Positions 48,938 to 57,201 of a stretch of 64,000 nucleotides of DNA are shown in pieces. The stretch lies in NCBI RefSeq assembly GCF_000750005.1, contig NZ_JPYA01000054.1, positions 1 to 64,000 of the forward strand, given 5' to 3'. This DNA is from Geobacillus icigianus (lineage in GTDB: Bacteria > Bacillota > Bacilli > Bacillales > Anoxybacillaceae). The first letter of the stretch is position 1; each line of letters starts with the position of its first letter. Both the position numbers and the translations under genes were made by a program. Below the pieces are notes generated by a model that worked only from the letters and a program-made list of their open reading frames with translations, was not told the origin of the DNA and did not search any database.

Positions 48938-49509
48938 TATGGGGAAGGAGAAAGGCGCCGCTCGATTTCGCGCTTCGCTTGGAGCCAGTTGCGGACGCGG
49001 ATGACGTTTTCCGGAAGCGGTCCTTGGTTGTAAGGGGTGTCAAACAAAATGACCGGGATGCCGCATTGTTCGGCGATGGCGCAAGCGTTGTCGTAGTTGT
49101 CTTCGAAAAAGGCGGCGAGCTGGTAACGGCGGACGGCGTCAAGTTTATCGTGCGAGCCGAGCAGTTCAATATGATGGTAATGAACGCCATGCCGCTGGAA
49201 CCAGCGCTCGGTAAGCTTGTGCAAATGACGGCCGCGCGCGCTGATGTAGTACAGTTCATACCGGTCTTTCCAGCTGTCGATCACTTCGAGGGCGTAGCGA
49301 GCGAGCGGAGCCCGCTCATAAATGTCTGCCTCGTTTTCTTCAAGCCAACGGTCCATTTCCTCGTCCGTCACCCCATACAGCGGAGCTAAATGATATTGAG
49401 TAATATCGGTGAAGGCCAGCGGCTTGCCAAACGCCTCATTTAAATAAGGAATGAAGGTAGTTGGGCATGTCACAGTGCCGTCGATGTCAAGACCGAGCCG
49501 TTGTTTCAT
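48937..49509 (-). CDS. yqfW: HAD family nucleotidase-like protein YqfW
   Basis: The 190-residue protein has the HAD motif I LGLDIDGTVT, a cap region, motif II YYISARG, and an acidic motif near FFEDNYDNA. This pattern fits the YqfW/5'(3')-deoxyribonucleotidase group. The substrate is unknown. AAAGGGGGATA precedes the start. Confidence 0.85.
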   Translation of the reverse strand: MKQRLGLDIDGTVTCPTTFIPYLNEAFGKPLAFTDITQYHLAPLYGVTDEEMDRWLEENEADIYERAPLARYALEVIDSWKDRYELYYISARGRHLHKLTERWFQRHGVHYHHIELLGSHDKLDAVRRYQLAAFFEDNYDNACAIAEQCGIPVILFDTPYNQGPLPENVIRVRNWLQAKREIERRLSPSP

Positions 49510-49606
49510 CGCTATATCCCCCTTTTAGAAAATATTCACAACGATAAAATGGCGCCGCTTTCCCATACTAAGAATGCTCCTTACTTTAGGAAAGCGAGGG
49601 AAGCAT

Positions 49607-49954
49607 ATGGCAGATGATCGCGAGCGCACGTATAATGGAAACTACGTGCAATCGATTGGAAAAGAAGAACCTGAACGCCCGTTCATGGAAGAAACCGCTG
49701 CTGAAATGGCCGAGCCGATTCGCCGCCGCGATGAGCGGGACGAAGAGCGCGCCGATGGCACCGGGCTTGGATGGCTCGCCTTGGCGTTGTCCATCATCGC
49801 TTTGTTTATTTGGCCCATTTTGTTGGGAGCGGCCGGCATCATTGTCGGTTTTATCGCGCGCCGGCGCGGAGCGGAAACGCTCGGAGCGTGGGCGATCGGG
49901 ATCGGCGTCATCGCGATTCTCGTCCGCCTGTTTATTATGCCGTTTTACTCGTAA
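49607..49954 (+). CDS. yqfX: YqfX family membrane protein
   Basis: The 115-residue protein has a charged N-terminus (residues 1-50) and two C-terminal membrane helices (LALSIIALFIWPILLGAAGI and AIGIGVIAILVRLFIMPFY), with RRRGAETLG between them. It matches YqfX-type proteins of unknown function. GCGAGGGAAG favours ATG 49607. Confidence 0.82.
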   Translation: MADDRERTYNGNYVQSIGKEEPERPFMEETAAEMAEPIRRRDERDEERADGTGLGWLALALSIIALFIWPILLGAAGIIVGFIARRRGAETLGAWAIGIGVIAILVRLFIMPFYS

Positions 49955-49961
49955 AAAAAGC

Positions 49962-49993
49962 AAGGGTGTCCCCGTCCAAGGGACGCCCTTTTT
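49962..49993 (+). terminator. Terminator after yqfX
   Basis: AAGGGTGTCCC (49962-49972) pairs with GGGACGCCCTT (49980-49990), followed by T. Confidence 0.87.
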
Positions 49994-50025
49994 CGCGTTG
50001 GTCTATCGGCCGCGCTTCGGCTACT

Positions 50026-50166
50026 CTAGGAGGCCGGTGATTTCGTGTAAAATGTTGCTGATTCCACCCATTTCTCAATTAGAGAAACTTTGCAGAATCA
50101 GCTTTCTTTTTTGAATGAAAATGCCGTTGATTGGTATGCGACAGCGGTTTTTCACCGGCCTTCTAG
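50026..50166 (+). repeat. Family A element A4 (best preserved copy)
   Basis: It runs from CTAGGAGGCCGGTGATTTCG to GGTTTTTCACCGGCCTTCTAG. GGCCGGTGA pairs with TCACCGGCC at the ends, CTGATTC with GAATCAG and TTTCTC with GAGAAA inside. The TGAAAATGCCG box lies in the 3' half. Confidence 0.87.
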
Positions 50167-50300
50167 GCGGGTGGTGCTGAAAGGGATGGGTTGCTTCACC
50201 GCCTTGTTTCTCAAATGGAGAACCTTTGTGGCACGGGCTTCTCGTTTCACGTCATCCGCCGTGGGCTAGGGGCGGTTGCTGTTTTTCACCAGCCTTCTAG
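50163..50300 (+). repeat. Family A element A5 (diverged)
   Basis: It shares CTAG with A4 and ends GTTTTTCACCAGCCTTCTAG. TTTCTC/GAGAA is kept; most of the rest has changed. Confidence 0.72.
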
Positions 50301-50395
50301 GAGGCTGGTGATTTGATCGTGGACACGGCTTTAACCGTGTCATTTCTCAATTCGACACGCCTTGTTGCCACTCATAAGGGGACCGACCTTCTGGG
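50297..50395 (+). repeat. Family A element A6 (shortened)
   Basis: It starts CTAGGAGGCTGGTGATTTGA and ends near CCGACCTTCTGG. It resembles the reverse copy at 45498. GTGTC pairs with GACAC around ATTTCTCAATTC. Confidence 0.68.
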
Positions 50396-50503
50396 AGTCC
50401 GATGATTACTCAGCGATACCGCTTTGCCATCTAGAAAAACCTTGTCGCATCGCTCCTGTTTTTCAATCATAAGGGAAGCGAACGTCGTTCACCGGCCTTC
50501 TAG
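50392..50503 (+). repeat. Family A element A7 (diverged, ends inside ispG)
   Basis: It starts CTGGGAGTCCGATGATT and ends GTTCACCGGCCTTCTAG. GCGAT pairs with ATCGC inside. Its last 15 bases form the final codons and stop of the convergent ispG gene. Confidence 0.7.
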
Positions 50504-51619
50504 ACCGCCGCCTTTCAGCGCAGCTGCTTTTTCCTTTTGTTTTGCAAAATATTCCTCGGCCAGTTTGTCGACTTCTTTTTTCAGCTCTTCGACCATCTGC
50601 TCTTCCGGCACTTTGCGGACGATTTTGCCGTGGCGGAACAGCAGCCCTTCGCCGCGGGCGCCAGCGATGCCGATGTCGGCTTCGCGCGCTTCGCCCGGCC
50701 CGTTGACGGCGCAGCCGAGCACGGCGACTTTGATCGGCGCCTTGATTTTGGCGATATAATCCTCGATTTCATTGGCGATGCTGATCAAGTCGATCTCGAT
50801 CCGCCCGCACGTCGGGCAGGAAATGAGCGTCGCGGCATTGGAAGCGAGCCCGAACGTTTTTAAAATTTCGCGCGCCACTTTCACCTCTTCAACCGGGTCG
50901 GCGCTTAAGGAAACGCGGATCGTATTGCCGATGCCTTTGCTTAAAATGGCCCCGAGCCCGACCGCGCTTTTAATCGTGCCGGAAAAGAGCGTCCCGGCTT
51001 CGGTAATGCCGACGTGAAGTGGATAATCAAACGTGCGCGCCGCTTTTTCATACGCTTCAATGGCGAGACGGACATCGGACGCTTTTAACGAAACGATAAT
51101 ATCGTGAAAATCGAGCTCCTCCAAAATGCGGATATGGTACAAGGCGCTCTCGACCATGCCGTCGGCGGTCGGATAGCCGTATTTCTCTAAAATGCGTTTC
51201 TCAAGCGACCCGGCGTTGACACCGATGCGGATCGGCACGCCGCGCTCTTTGGCGGCTTTGACGACCGCTTCCACCTTCTCGCGCCGCCCGATGTTGCCCG
51301 GGTTGATGCGAATTTTGTCAACGCCTCCCTCGATCGCCTTTAACGCCAATTTATAGTCAAAGTGGATGTCGGCGACAAGCGGAATGTTGATGCGCTTTTT
51401 GATTTCAGGGATCGCCGCGGCCGCCCGCTCATCGGGACAGGCGACGCGGACGACTTGGCAGCCGGCTTCCTCGAGCCGATGGATTTGCGCCACCGTCGCG
51501 TCGACATCGTGCGTTTTCGTTGTCGTCATGCTTTGGATGATGACTTCGTTGCTGCCGCCGATCGTCAGCGGACCGACGCGGACCGGCCGCGTTTTTGAAC
51601 GATGGATGATTTCACCCAC
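50489..51619 (-). CDS. ispG: 4-hydroxy-3-methylbut-2-en-1-yl diphosphate synthase IspG
   Basis: IspG makes HMBPP from ME-cPP with a 4Fe-4S cluster, the step before IspH. The 376-residue protein has a TIM barrel ([20 protein letters not shown]) and the cluster cysteines in [12 protein letters not shown] and [14 protein letters not shown] 51619, behind AAAGGAG, gives the homologous start (M)[12 protein letters not shown]. The last residues (GLEGR and stop) are read from the end of repeat element A7. Confidence 0.95.
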   Translation of the reverse strand: MGEIIHRSKTRPVRVGPLTIGGSNEVIIQSMTTTKTHDVDATVAQIHRLEEAGCQVVRVACPDERAAAAIPEIKKRINIPLVADIHFDYKLALKAIEGGVDKIRINPGNIGRREKVEAVVKAAKERGVPIRIGVNAGSLEKRILEKYGYPTADGMVESALYHIRILEELDFHDIIVSLKASDVRLAIEAYEKAARTFDYPLHVGITEAGTLFSGTIKSAVGLGAILSKGIGNTIRVSLSADPVEEVKVAREILKTFGLASNAATLISCPTCGRIEIDLISIANEIEDYIAKIKAPIKVAVLGCAVNGPGEAREADIGIAGARGEGLLFRHGKIVRKVPEEQMVEELKKEVDKLAEEYFAKQKEKAAALKGGGLEGR

Positions 51620-51700
51620 GGGAATCGCTCCTTTAACATTCAAGTCGCTTTCTGCCTTATTGTATCAGTGTCGTCGCCCGTTTGACAAGCGATCTGCCGT

Positions 51701-52015
51701 TCAGCGGTAGATCGGCACTTTATACGTTTTCCCGATCTGTAGCGTTTGGGCGCGCTCGCCGGGATTCAGCCGCTCAAAGTCGCGGATCAGCTGTTCGAGC
51801 GGCACGGGAATCGGGCCGTTTCGTTCTTGTTCGACGATGGACAATAGTGTGTCACCGGGGCGAACGGTGACCGTTCGGTACGGAATTTTGACCGGCTTCG
51901 GTTGGACGGTTGCCGCCGTTGTTTGAGCCGGGACTGGGAAGGTTCCGATGGAAAGATCCCGGTAAACGATATAACTGGCCAACGACAGGATAAGAACGAG
52001 GATGAGTTTTTTCAT
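51701..52015 (-). CDS. yqfZ: LysM domain protein YqfZ
   Basis: The 104-residue protein has an N-terminal membrane anchor or signal (KKLILVLILSLASYIVY) and one LysM domain (TVTVRPGDTLLSIVEQ to LQIGKTYKVPIYR) that probably binds peptidoglycan. It follows the ispG start in the same direction as in B. subtilis. GGAGGAAGCGCC precedes the start. Confidence 0.87.
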   Translation of the reverse strand: MKKLILVLILSLASYIVYRDLSIGTFPVPAQTTAATVQPKPVKIPYRTVTVRPGDTLLSIVEQERNGPIPVPLEQLIRDFERLNPGERAQTLQIGKTYKVPIYR

Positions 52016-52116
52016 GGCGCTTCCTCCGCTTGGGCGTATCCGTTGTTATCATTTGTATGCTTGTCCAAAGAAAATATGCTTTTTTGGTGCATCGGTCTGC
52101 TGCTGGCACGGGCTCC

Positions 52117-52170
52117 TTTACACAAACTTAACGATCGCTTTATAAGAGACTAACAATGCCACGCTACAAT
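52117..52170 (+). promoter_or_regulatory. Pho box and -10 of pstS
   Basis: TTTACA, TTAACG, TTTATA and CTAACA (52117-52155) are four direct repeats with 5 bp spacers, the PhoP binding pattern of Bacillus. TACAAT (52165-52170) follows 9 bp later as -10. This predicts induction by phosphate starvation through PhoPR. Confidence 0.92.
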
Positions 52171-52216
52171 CAACTTGTACGCGGGACGTACGAAAACAAA
52201 ACGGGGGGATTTCTGA

Positions 52217-53116
52217 ATGTGGAGTAAACGAGTGAAATTCGGATTGGCTGCCTTGCTGATGACCGGCGCGCTGGCCGGCTGCGGGCAAACGGACAACAAC
52301 AACAGCAGCAGCGCCGGCAGCAATGAAGGGGGCGCCAAAAAAGAGGAAACGTACTCCGGTACGATCAGCTTAGCGGGATCCACCGCGCTTCAGCCGCTGG
52401 CCGAAGAAGCGGCGAACGCGTTTATGGAAAAATATCCGGACGTGTCGATCACCGTTCAAGGCGGCGGCAGCGGCACGGGCGTGAACCAAGTGGCAGCCGG
52501 TGCTGTACAAATCGGCAACTCGGATGTGCCGGCGGCGGAAAAACTCGACGACAAATCGAAAGCGTCAGAACTCATTGACCATAAAGTGGCGGGCATCGCC
52601 TTTGCCATTGTGGTCAACGACGATGTGAAAATCGATAATTTAACAACGGAACAAATTCAAGGGATTTTCAGTGGCAAGATCAAAAACTGGAAAGAAGTCG
52701 GCGGATCGGATGAAGCTATTCACGTGATCAACCGCCCGGCATCATCGGGAACGCGGGCGACGTTTGAGAAAACGGTCATGAAAGACGTAAAAATCAACGA
52801 TGCGATCGGCACGGTGCAAGATTCTAACGGAGCGGTCGAGCAGGCGATCAGTTCAACGCCGGGCGCTGTCAGCTATGTAGCGATGTCGTATTTAATCGGG
52901 GAAAAGAAAAACTTGAAGACGGTCAAGATTAACGGCGCAGAACCGACAGTGGAGAACATTCGCACGGAAAAATATCCGTTTTGGTCGTATGAATACATGA
53001 TTACCAAAGGGGAAGCGAAGGATGAAGTGCGAGCGTTTATCGATTTTGTCAAGAGTGAGGAATTTGCGTCGACTGTAAAACAGATGGGCTATATTCCGAT
53101 GACGGAATTGGAGTAA
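52217..53116 (+). CDS. pstS: Phosphate ABC transporter substrate-binding lipoprotein
   Basis: The 299-residue protein has a lipoprotein signal with lipobox LAGCG (lipidated Cys about residue 22), a Ser/Asn/Gly linker, and the phosphate-binding domain (SLAGSTALQPLAEEAANAF, GGGSGTGVNQVAAG, INRPASSGTRATFEK). It captures phosphate outside the membrane for PstCAB. ACGGGGGGAT is the ribosome binding site. Confidence 0.96.
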   Translation: MWSKRVKFGLAALLMTGALAGCGQTDNNNSSSAGSNEGGAKKEETYSGTISLAGSTALQPLAEEAANAFMEKYPDVSITVQGGGSGTGVNQVAAGAVQIGNSDVPAAEKLDDKSKASELIDHKVAGIAFAIVVNDDVKIDNLTTEQIQGIFSGKIKNWKEVGGSDEAIHVINRPASSGTRATFEKTVMKDVKINDAIGTVQDSNGAVEQAISSTPGAVSYVAMSYLIGEKKNLKTVKINGAEPTVENIRTEKYPFWSYEYMITKGEAKDEVRAFIDFVKSEEFASTVKQMGYIPMTELE

Positions 53117-53125
53117 AGAAAGGCG

Positions 53126-53151
53126 AGGCCGGCTCCTTGGGCCGGCCTTTG
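53126..53151 (+). terminator. Attenuator hairpin between pstS and pstC
   Basis: AGGCCGGC (53126-53133) pairs with GCCGGCCT (53141-53148) with only three T after it. Such a leaky terminator would let pstS mRNA exceed pstCA, as expected for a binding protein. Confidence 0.75.
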
Positions 53152-53170
53152 CCCATGGAGGGGAGACACT

Positions 53171-54067
53171 ATGCAGCCAACGTATGCAAAACGGCGACAT
53201 CGCCGGCTTGAAGAATGGATGGGACGAACGTTCGCCGGCATCTGCGGCTGGCTGATCGTTTTGATTACGGTGACGATGATCGTCTTTTTAGCGGCAAAAG
53301 GGATTCAGTCCTTTACAGACAGCGGTTTGTCACTTTCTGATATGTTGCTTTCGGCGCACTGGGACCCGAACGGCACGCCGCCAAAATATGGAGCGCTCAT
53401 TTTTATCGTCGGCTCGATGCTCGTTTCGCTTGGCGCTTTGTTGGTCAGTGCGCCGCTCGCGTTGGCGTTGGCGATTTTTATGAATTTCATCGCGCCGAAA
53501 TGGCTCGTCTCGCTGCTCAAACCGGTGCTGGAGCTGCTTGTCGGCATTCCGTCGGTGGTGTACGGTTGGCTGGGGGTGACGCTGCTCGTTCCGCTCGTGC
53601 GCGAGTGGTTCGGAGGCTCCGGCTTTAGCCTGCTGGCCGGCATCATCGTGCTAGGCATGATGATTTTGCCAACCATTACTAGCATTGCCGCCGACGCCTT
53701 GGCCAATGTTCCGAAAGCCTATATGGAGGCGTCGTACGGGCTTGGCTCCACGCGCTGGCAGGCGATTTCCCGCGTCATCGTCCCGGCGGCGAAAACTGGG
53801 ATTGCCACCGGCGTCGTTCTCGGCTTGGCGCGGGCGTTTGGTGAGGCGCTGGCTGTGCAGATGGTGATCGGCAATACGATGAGGCTGCCTTCAGGGCTTG
53901 ACAGCCCGACAGCGACGTTAACGAGCATATTGACGATGGATATGGCCAATACGATCAACGGGACACCATGGAACAACGCGCTATGGACATTGGCGTTCCT
54001 GTTGCTCTTGATTTCGTTTTTCTTCATTGCTGTGATCCGGTTGGTCGGCCAAAGAAAGGAGCGATAA
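53171..54067 (+). CDS. pstC: Phosphate ABC transporter permease PstC
   Basis: The 298-residue permease has six membrane helices and the EAA-type loop YGLGSTRWQAISRVIVPAAK followed by GEALAVQMVIGN. With PstA it forms the phosphate channel. GGAGGGGAG precedes the start. Confidence 0.95.
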   Translation: MQPTYAKRRHRRLEEWMGRTFAGICGWLIVLITVTMIVFLAAKGIQSFTDSGLSLSDMLLSAHWDPNGTPPKYGALIFIVGSMLVSLGALLVSAPLALALAIFMNFIAPKWLVSLLKPVLELLVGIPSVVYGWLGVTLLVPLVREWFGGSGFSLLAGIIVLGMMILPTITSIAADALANVPKAYMEASYGLGSTRWQAISRVIVPAAKTGIATGVVLGLARAFGEALAVQMVIGNTMRLPSGLDSPTATLTSILTMDMANTINGTPWNNALWTLAFLLLLISFFFIAVIRLVGQRKER

Positions 54068-54068
54068 G

Positions 54069-54992
54069 ATGACAGCGCGCATGATTGATAAAGTATGGAC
54101 GGGCATTTTCTATGCGGTAGCTGCCGCCGTCATCGGCCTGCTCGTTTTCTTTTTCGCGGTCGTGTTGTCAAAAGGAGCGGGGTTTTGGCAGCCTGAGTTT
54201 CTGTTCGGGCGGCCGAGCAATACGCAAGCAGGCGGCGGCATCGGCCCCCAGTTGATCAATTCGTTTTATTTGCTGGGAGTGGCGTTGTTTTTGTCGGTTC
54301 CACTGTCGTTAGGAGCGGGAGTGTACTTGGCGGAATACGCCAAACAGGGGCGGATCGTCGGGATGATTCGCCTTTGTTTGGAGGCGATGGCCTCGCTGCC
54401 GTCGATTGTTGTCGGGCTGTTCGGACTGTTGGCGTTTGTCACCTTGACGGGCTGGGGCTATACGCTGCTTGGCGGGGCGCTGGCTGTCACGATCATCAAT
54501 TTGCCTGGATTGACGCGCATTTGCGAAACAGCGATTTTGGATGTGCCGGCCAGCATTCGCGAGGGCAGTCTAGCCCTTGGTGCAACGCGCTGGCAGACGT
54601 TGGTTAAGGCCGTGCTTCCCGCTGCCATTCCGCAAATGGTCACCGGCGTGATTTTGGCGGCGGGGCGCATTTTCGGCGAAGCGGCGGTGTTCATCTATAC
54701 CGCCGGGTTGACGACGCCGATGTTGCGGTGGGATGCCGATTGGAGCAGTTCGGCCCACCCGCTGAACGTGTTTCGGCCGGCCGAGACGCTGACCGTGCAT
54801 ATTTGGAAATTGAATTCGGAAGGCATTGTCCCGGACGCGAAGCTAATCGCGGCCAAATCGGCGGCGGTGTTGATGGTAGCGGTTCTGTTGTTCAATTTGG
54901 CCGCCCGGCTCACCTCTTCTTTGCTTGCCCGCCATTTTTCAGGAAGTCGGCGCGCGCGCCGTGGACCCATGAAAAGAAACAAAGCGGCGTAA
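54069..54992 (+). CDS. pstA: Phosphate ABC transporter permease PstA
   Basis: The 307-residue permease starts one base after pstC ends. It has six membrane helices and the EAA loop LALGATRWQTLVKAVLPAA followed by GRIFGEAAVFIYTAG. In B. subtilis pstBA and pstBB come next; here a terminator and yqgB follow instead. Confidence 0.95.
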   Translation: MTARMIDKVWTGIFYAVAAAVIGLLVFFFAVVLSKGAGFWQPEFLFGRPSNTQAGGGIGPQLINSFYLLGVALFLSVPLSLGAGVYLAEYAKQGRIVGMIRLCLEAMASLPSIVVGLFGLLAFVTLTGWGYTLLGGALAVTIINLPGLTRICETAILDVPASIREGSLALGATRWQTLVKAVLPAAIPQMVTGVILAAGRIFGEAAVFIYTAGLTTPMLRWDADWSSSAHPLNVFRPAETLTVHIWKLNSEGIVPDAKLIAAKSAAVLMVAVLLFNLAARLTSSLLARHFSGSRRARRGPMKRNKAA

Positions 54993-54996
54993 ACAT

Positions 54997-55033
54997 AAAA
55001 AGCTGTCCTGCATTTGACAGGCAGCTTTTTTTA
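54997..55033. terminator. Bidirectional terminator between pstA and yqgB
   Basis: AAAAAGCTGTCCTG pairs with CAGGCAGCTTTTTT around a short loop. It ends the pstSCA transcript and the convergent yqgB transcript. Confidence 0.88.
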
Positions 55034-55807
55034 TCTCTCTCGTTTCGTTGATGGCACTTCTTTGACGGCCAAAAAGAGGACGATAAAGGAAACGAGCCAA
55101 TGGATTAGCGCTCCGTAGGGGACGGCCGTTTGCAGCGATTCCATGATGGTAAAAAAGACGGTTGACAGCGTAATGGCATAGGCCGACATCACCCAAGTGT
55201 GACGGTAGCGGAGCGTTTTGGCAAGCATGCCGGAAAACAGCAAGCCGAACAAGGCGAGCAGGCACACGCTGATGAATTTCCCCGCGCAGGCGAGCACATA
55301 AACAATGAGCGCCAAAAGCGGGACGAGAACCGGGAGTAGCGATTGCAAATCGCTAATAAACGCGCGCACGTCTTGATCGGTGATTCGAACATCCGGAAAC
55401 GCCGCGTAGCTGTAATGCTGAGCCTGATGGCCGACAACGAGCACCGCCTCATGTCGCAACAGCGCGACGGCGTTAGGGAATCGTTCTACCTCATCAGGGA
55501 TCACGCTGCCAGTGCTGTCAAAGATGATGACAAAGCCGTCTTGGTCAAGCTGAATCGGCTGAGCGGCCGGTGAGGACAGCTCTCCGTTTTCAATCGTGAA
55601 AGAGGGAAGGCTTTGATGAAGCAGAGCGCTTGCTGTCCGCACCCCCTCCGTTAACGATAAGACCCCGTAGAAAAGCGTCGGCAGCACCGAGAAAAAAGTG
55701 AGCAAAAACAGATAACCGATCGTTTTGCCGATGCCTTGGAAACGGAAACGAGCGATATCTTTTGGCGAATATAAGCTTTTCCATAGCTGGGCAAATACAT
55801 TCATCAT
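55031..55807 (-). CDS. yqgB: YqgB, DUF1189 membrane protein
   Basis: The 258-residue protein has an N-terminal soluble segment (LWKSLYSPKDIARFRFQGIG), a membrane helix, an extracellular part of about 130 residues, and three C-terminal membrane helices. This is the DUF1189 layout of B. subtilis YqgB. Function unknown. AGAGAGGTGTG precedes ATG 55807. Confidence 0.87.
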   Translation of the reverse strand: MMNVFAQLWKSLYSPKDIARFRFQGIGKTIGYLFLLTFFSVLPTLFYGVLSLTEGVRTASALLHQSLPSFTIENGELSSPAAQPIQLDQDGFVIIFDSTGSVIPDEVERFPNAVALLRHEAVLVVGHQAQHYSYAAFPDVRITDQDVRAFISDLQSLLPVLVPLLALIVYVLACAGKFISVCLLALFGLLFSGMLAKTLRYRHTWVMSAYAITLSTVFFTIMESLQTAVPYGALIHWLVSFIVLFLAVKEVPSTKRER

Positions 55808-55896
55808 CGACACACCTCTCTTTTCCTCCCTTTCCATTGTAGCGAGGAAAGGGGAGGAATTCAACTTTGGAACGAAACAAGCGGGATATTCCCGCT

Positions 55897-56298
55897 TTAG
55901 TCGGAAGGGAGATAAAACGTGTCAAGCAAGGTGCGCCAATGTGACACGCGATCATTCAGCGCGTCGGCTTCGGAGCGAATGGCTGCCATGGCATGGTGCT
56001 GACCGTCCGTAAAATTCGAAATTTGCTCCATGGATGAAGCGATTTGCTGGGCTACGGTAGCAATCTCGGTAATATGTTCCCGCATGTCGCTCATTTGCCG
56101 TTCGATGGCGGCGAATGTTTCAGAAATTTGCCGCGTATGCGCCGATGAATGGGAGACCATCGTCGTGATTTCTTGAAAGGCTTGTCGGCTTTCCGTGAAC
56201 GTTTTTTTCGTTTCATCGAGTTGTTGGGCGCTTTCTTTCATGGATTGCACCGCGGCCTCGATTTGGCTTTGCACATCTTGGATATCGCCTGAATTTGC
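55897..56298 (-). pseudogene. Remnant of a methyl-accepting chemotaxis-like protein
   Basis: The readable 133-residue part (DIQDVQSQIEAAVQSMKESA onward, TRQISETFAAIERQMSDMRE, ITEIATVAQQIASSMEQISN) is a coiled-coil signalling region like that of MCPs. No transmembrane or sensor part precedes it. Upstream, a helix-like sequence (SIDLLVLALAQIQ) lies in another frame, so a frameshift near 56293 may have split a short soluble MCP-like protein. The 5' end runs into the sodA promoter. Confidence 0.65.
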
Positions 56299-56323
56299 GC
56301 CAACGCGAGGACGAGCAAATCGA

Positions 56324-56352
56324 TTGAAACATTGTGCCAACTTTGGTAAGCT
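56324..56352 (+). promoter_or_regulatory. Probable sigma-A promoter of sodA
   Basis: TTGAAA (56324-56329) and TAAGCT (56347-56352) are 17 bp apart, about 60 bp before sodA. Confidence 0.6.
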
Positions 56353-56409
56353 AGTCTCAAACGGACGTCGTCTTGTCCGTCTACATAAACCGTAAAAGGA
56401 GGAGATTGT

Positions 56410-57024
56410 ATGCCGTTTGAACTGCCAGCATTGCCGTATCCGTACGATGCGCTTGAGCCGCACATTGACAAAGAAACGATGAACATTCACCACACGAAGC
56501 ACCATAACACGTACGTCACCAACTTGAATGCGGCGTTAGAAGGGCATGCCGATTTGCAAAACAAATCGCTCGAAGAACTGCTCAGCAATTTGGAAGCCCT
56601 TCCGGAAAGCATCCGCACCGCGGTGCGCAACAACGGCGGCGGCCATGCGAACCACTCGCTCTTCTGGACGATTTTGTCGCCAAACGGCGGCGGCGAGCCG
56701 ACGGGTGAGCTGGCTGAAGCCATCAACAAAAAATTCGGCAGCTTTGCCGCGTTTAAAGACGAGTTTTCGAAAGCAGCGGCCGGCCGTTTCGGCTCGGGCT
56801 GGGCGTGGCTTGTCGTGAACAACGGCGAGCTGGAAATTACGAGCACGCCGAACCAAGACTCGCCGATCATGGAAGGCAAAACGCCGATTCTCGGCTTGGA
56901 CGTTTGGGAGCATGCGTACTACTTGAAATACCAAAACCGCCGTCCGGAATACATCGCCGCTTTCTGGAACGTCGTCAACTGGGACGAAGTGGCGAAACGG
57001 TACAGCGAAGCAAAAGCGAAGTAA
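56410..57024 (+). CDS. sodA: Superoxide dismutase, Mn type
   Basis: The 204-residue enzyme converts superoxide to hydrogen peroxide and oxygen. Metal ligands lie in [11 protein letters not shown], in [10 protein letters not shown], and in [13 protein letters not shown]. Sequence closely fits the thermostable MnSOD of G. stearothermophilus. AAAAGGAGGAG precedes the start. Confidence 0.97.
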   Translation: MPFELPALPYPYDALEPHIDKETMNIHHTKHHNTYVTNLNAALEGHADLQNKSLEELLSNLEALPESIRTAVRNNGGGHANHSLFWTILSPNGGGEPTGELAEAINKKFGSFAAFKDEFSKAAAGRFGSGWAWLVVNNGELEITSTPNQDSPIMEGKTPILGLDVWEHAYYLKYQNRRPEYIAAFWNVVNWDEVAKRYSEAKAK

Positions 57025-57030
57025 TCAACG

Positions 57031-57062
57031 AAGCGGGGCGAAACAAAACGCCCCGCTTTTTC
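57031..57062 (+). terminator. Terminator after sodA
   Basis: AAGCGGGGCG (57031-57040) pairs with CGCCCCGCTT (57049-57058), followed by T. Confidence 0.92.
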
Positions 57063-57201
57063 ATGGTTGGCACGACCCTCGGCGGTTGCCGGTTTCGAAT
57101 GGGCGCGAACGGCCCGGGAACCGGCGGCCGTTTTCTTTGTTGCGGGTGCATAGCGGCAGCGAAAATGGCCACACTACCGGATAGACGAAAAGGGGAGTTT
57201 T

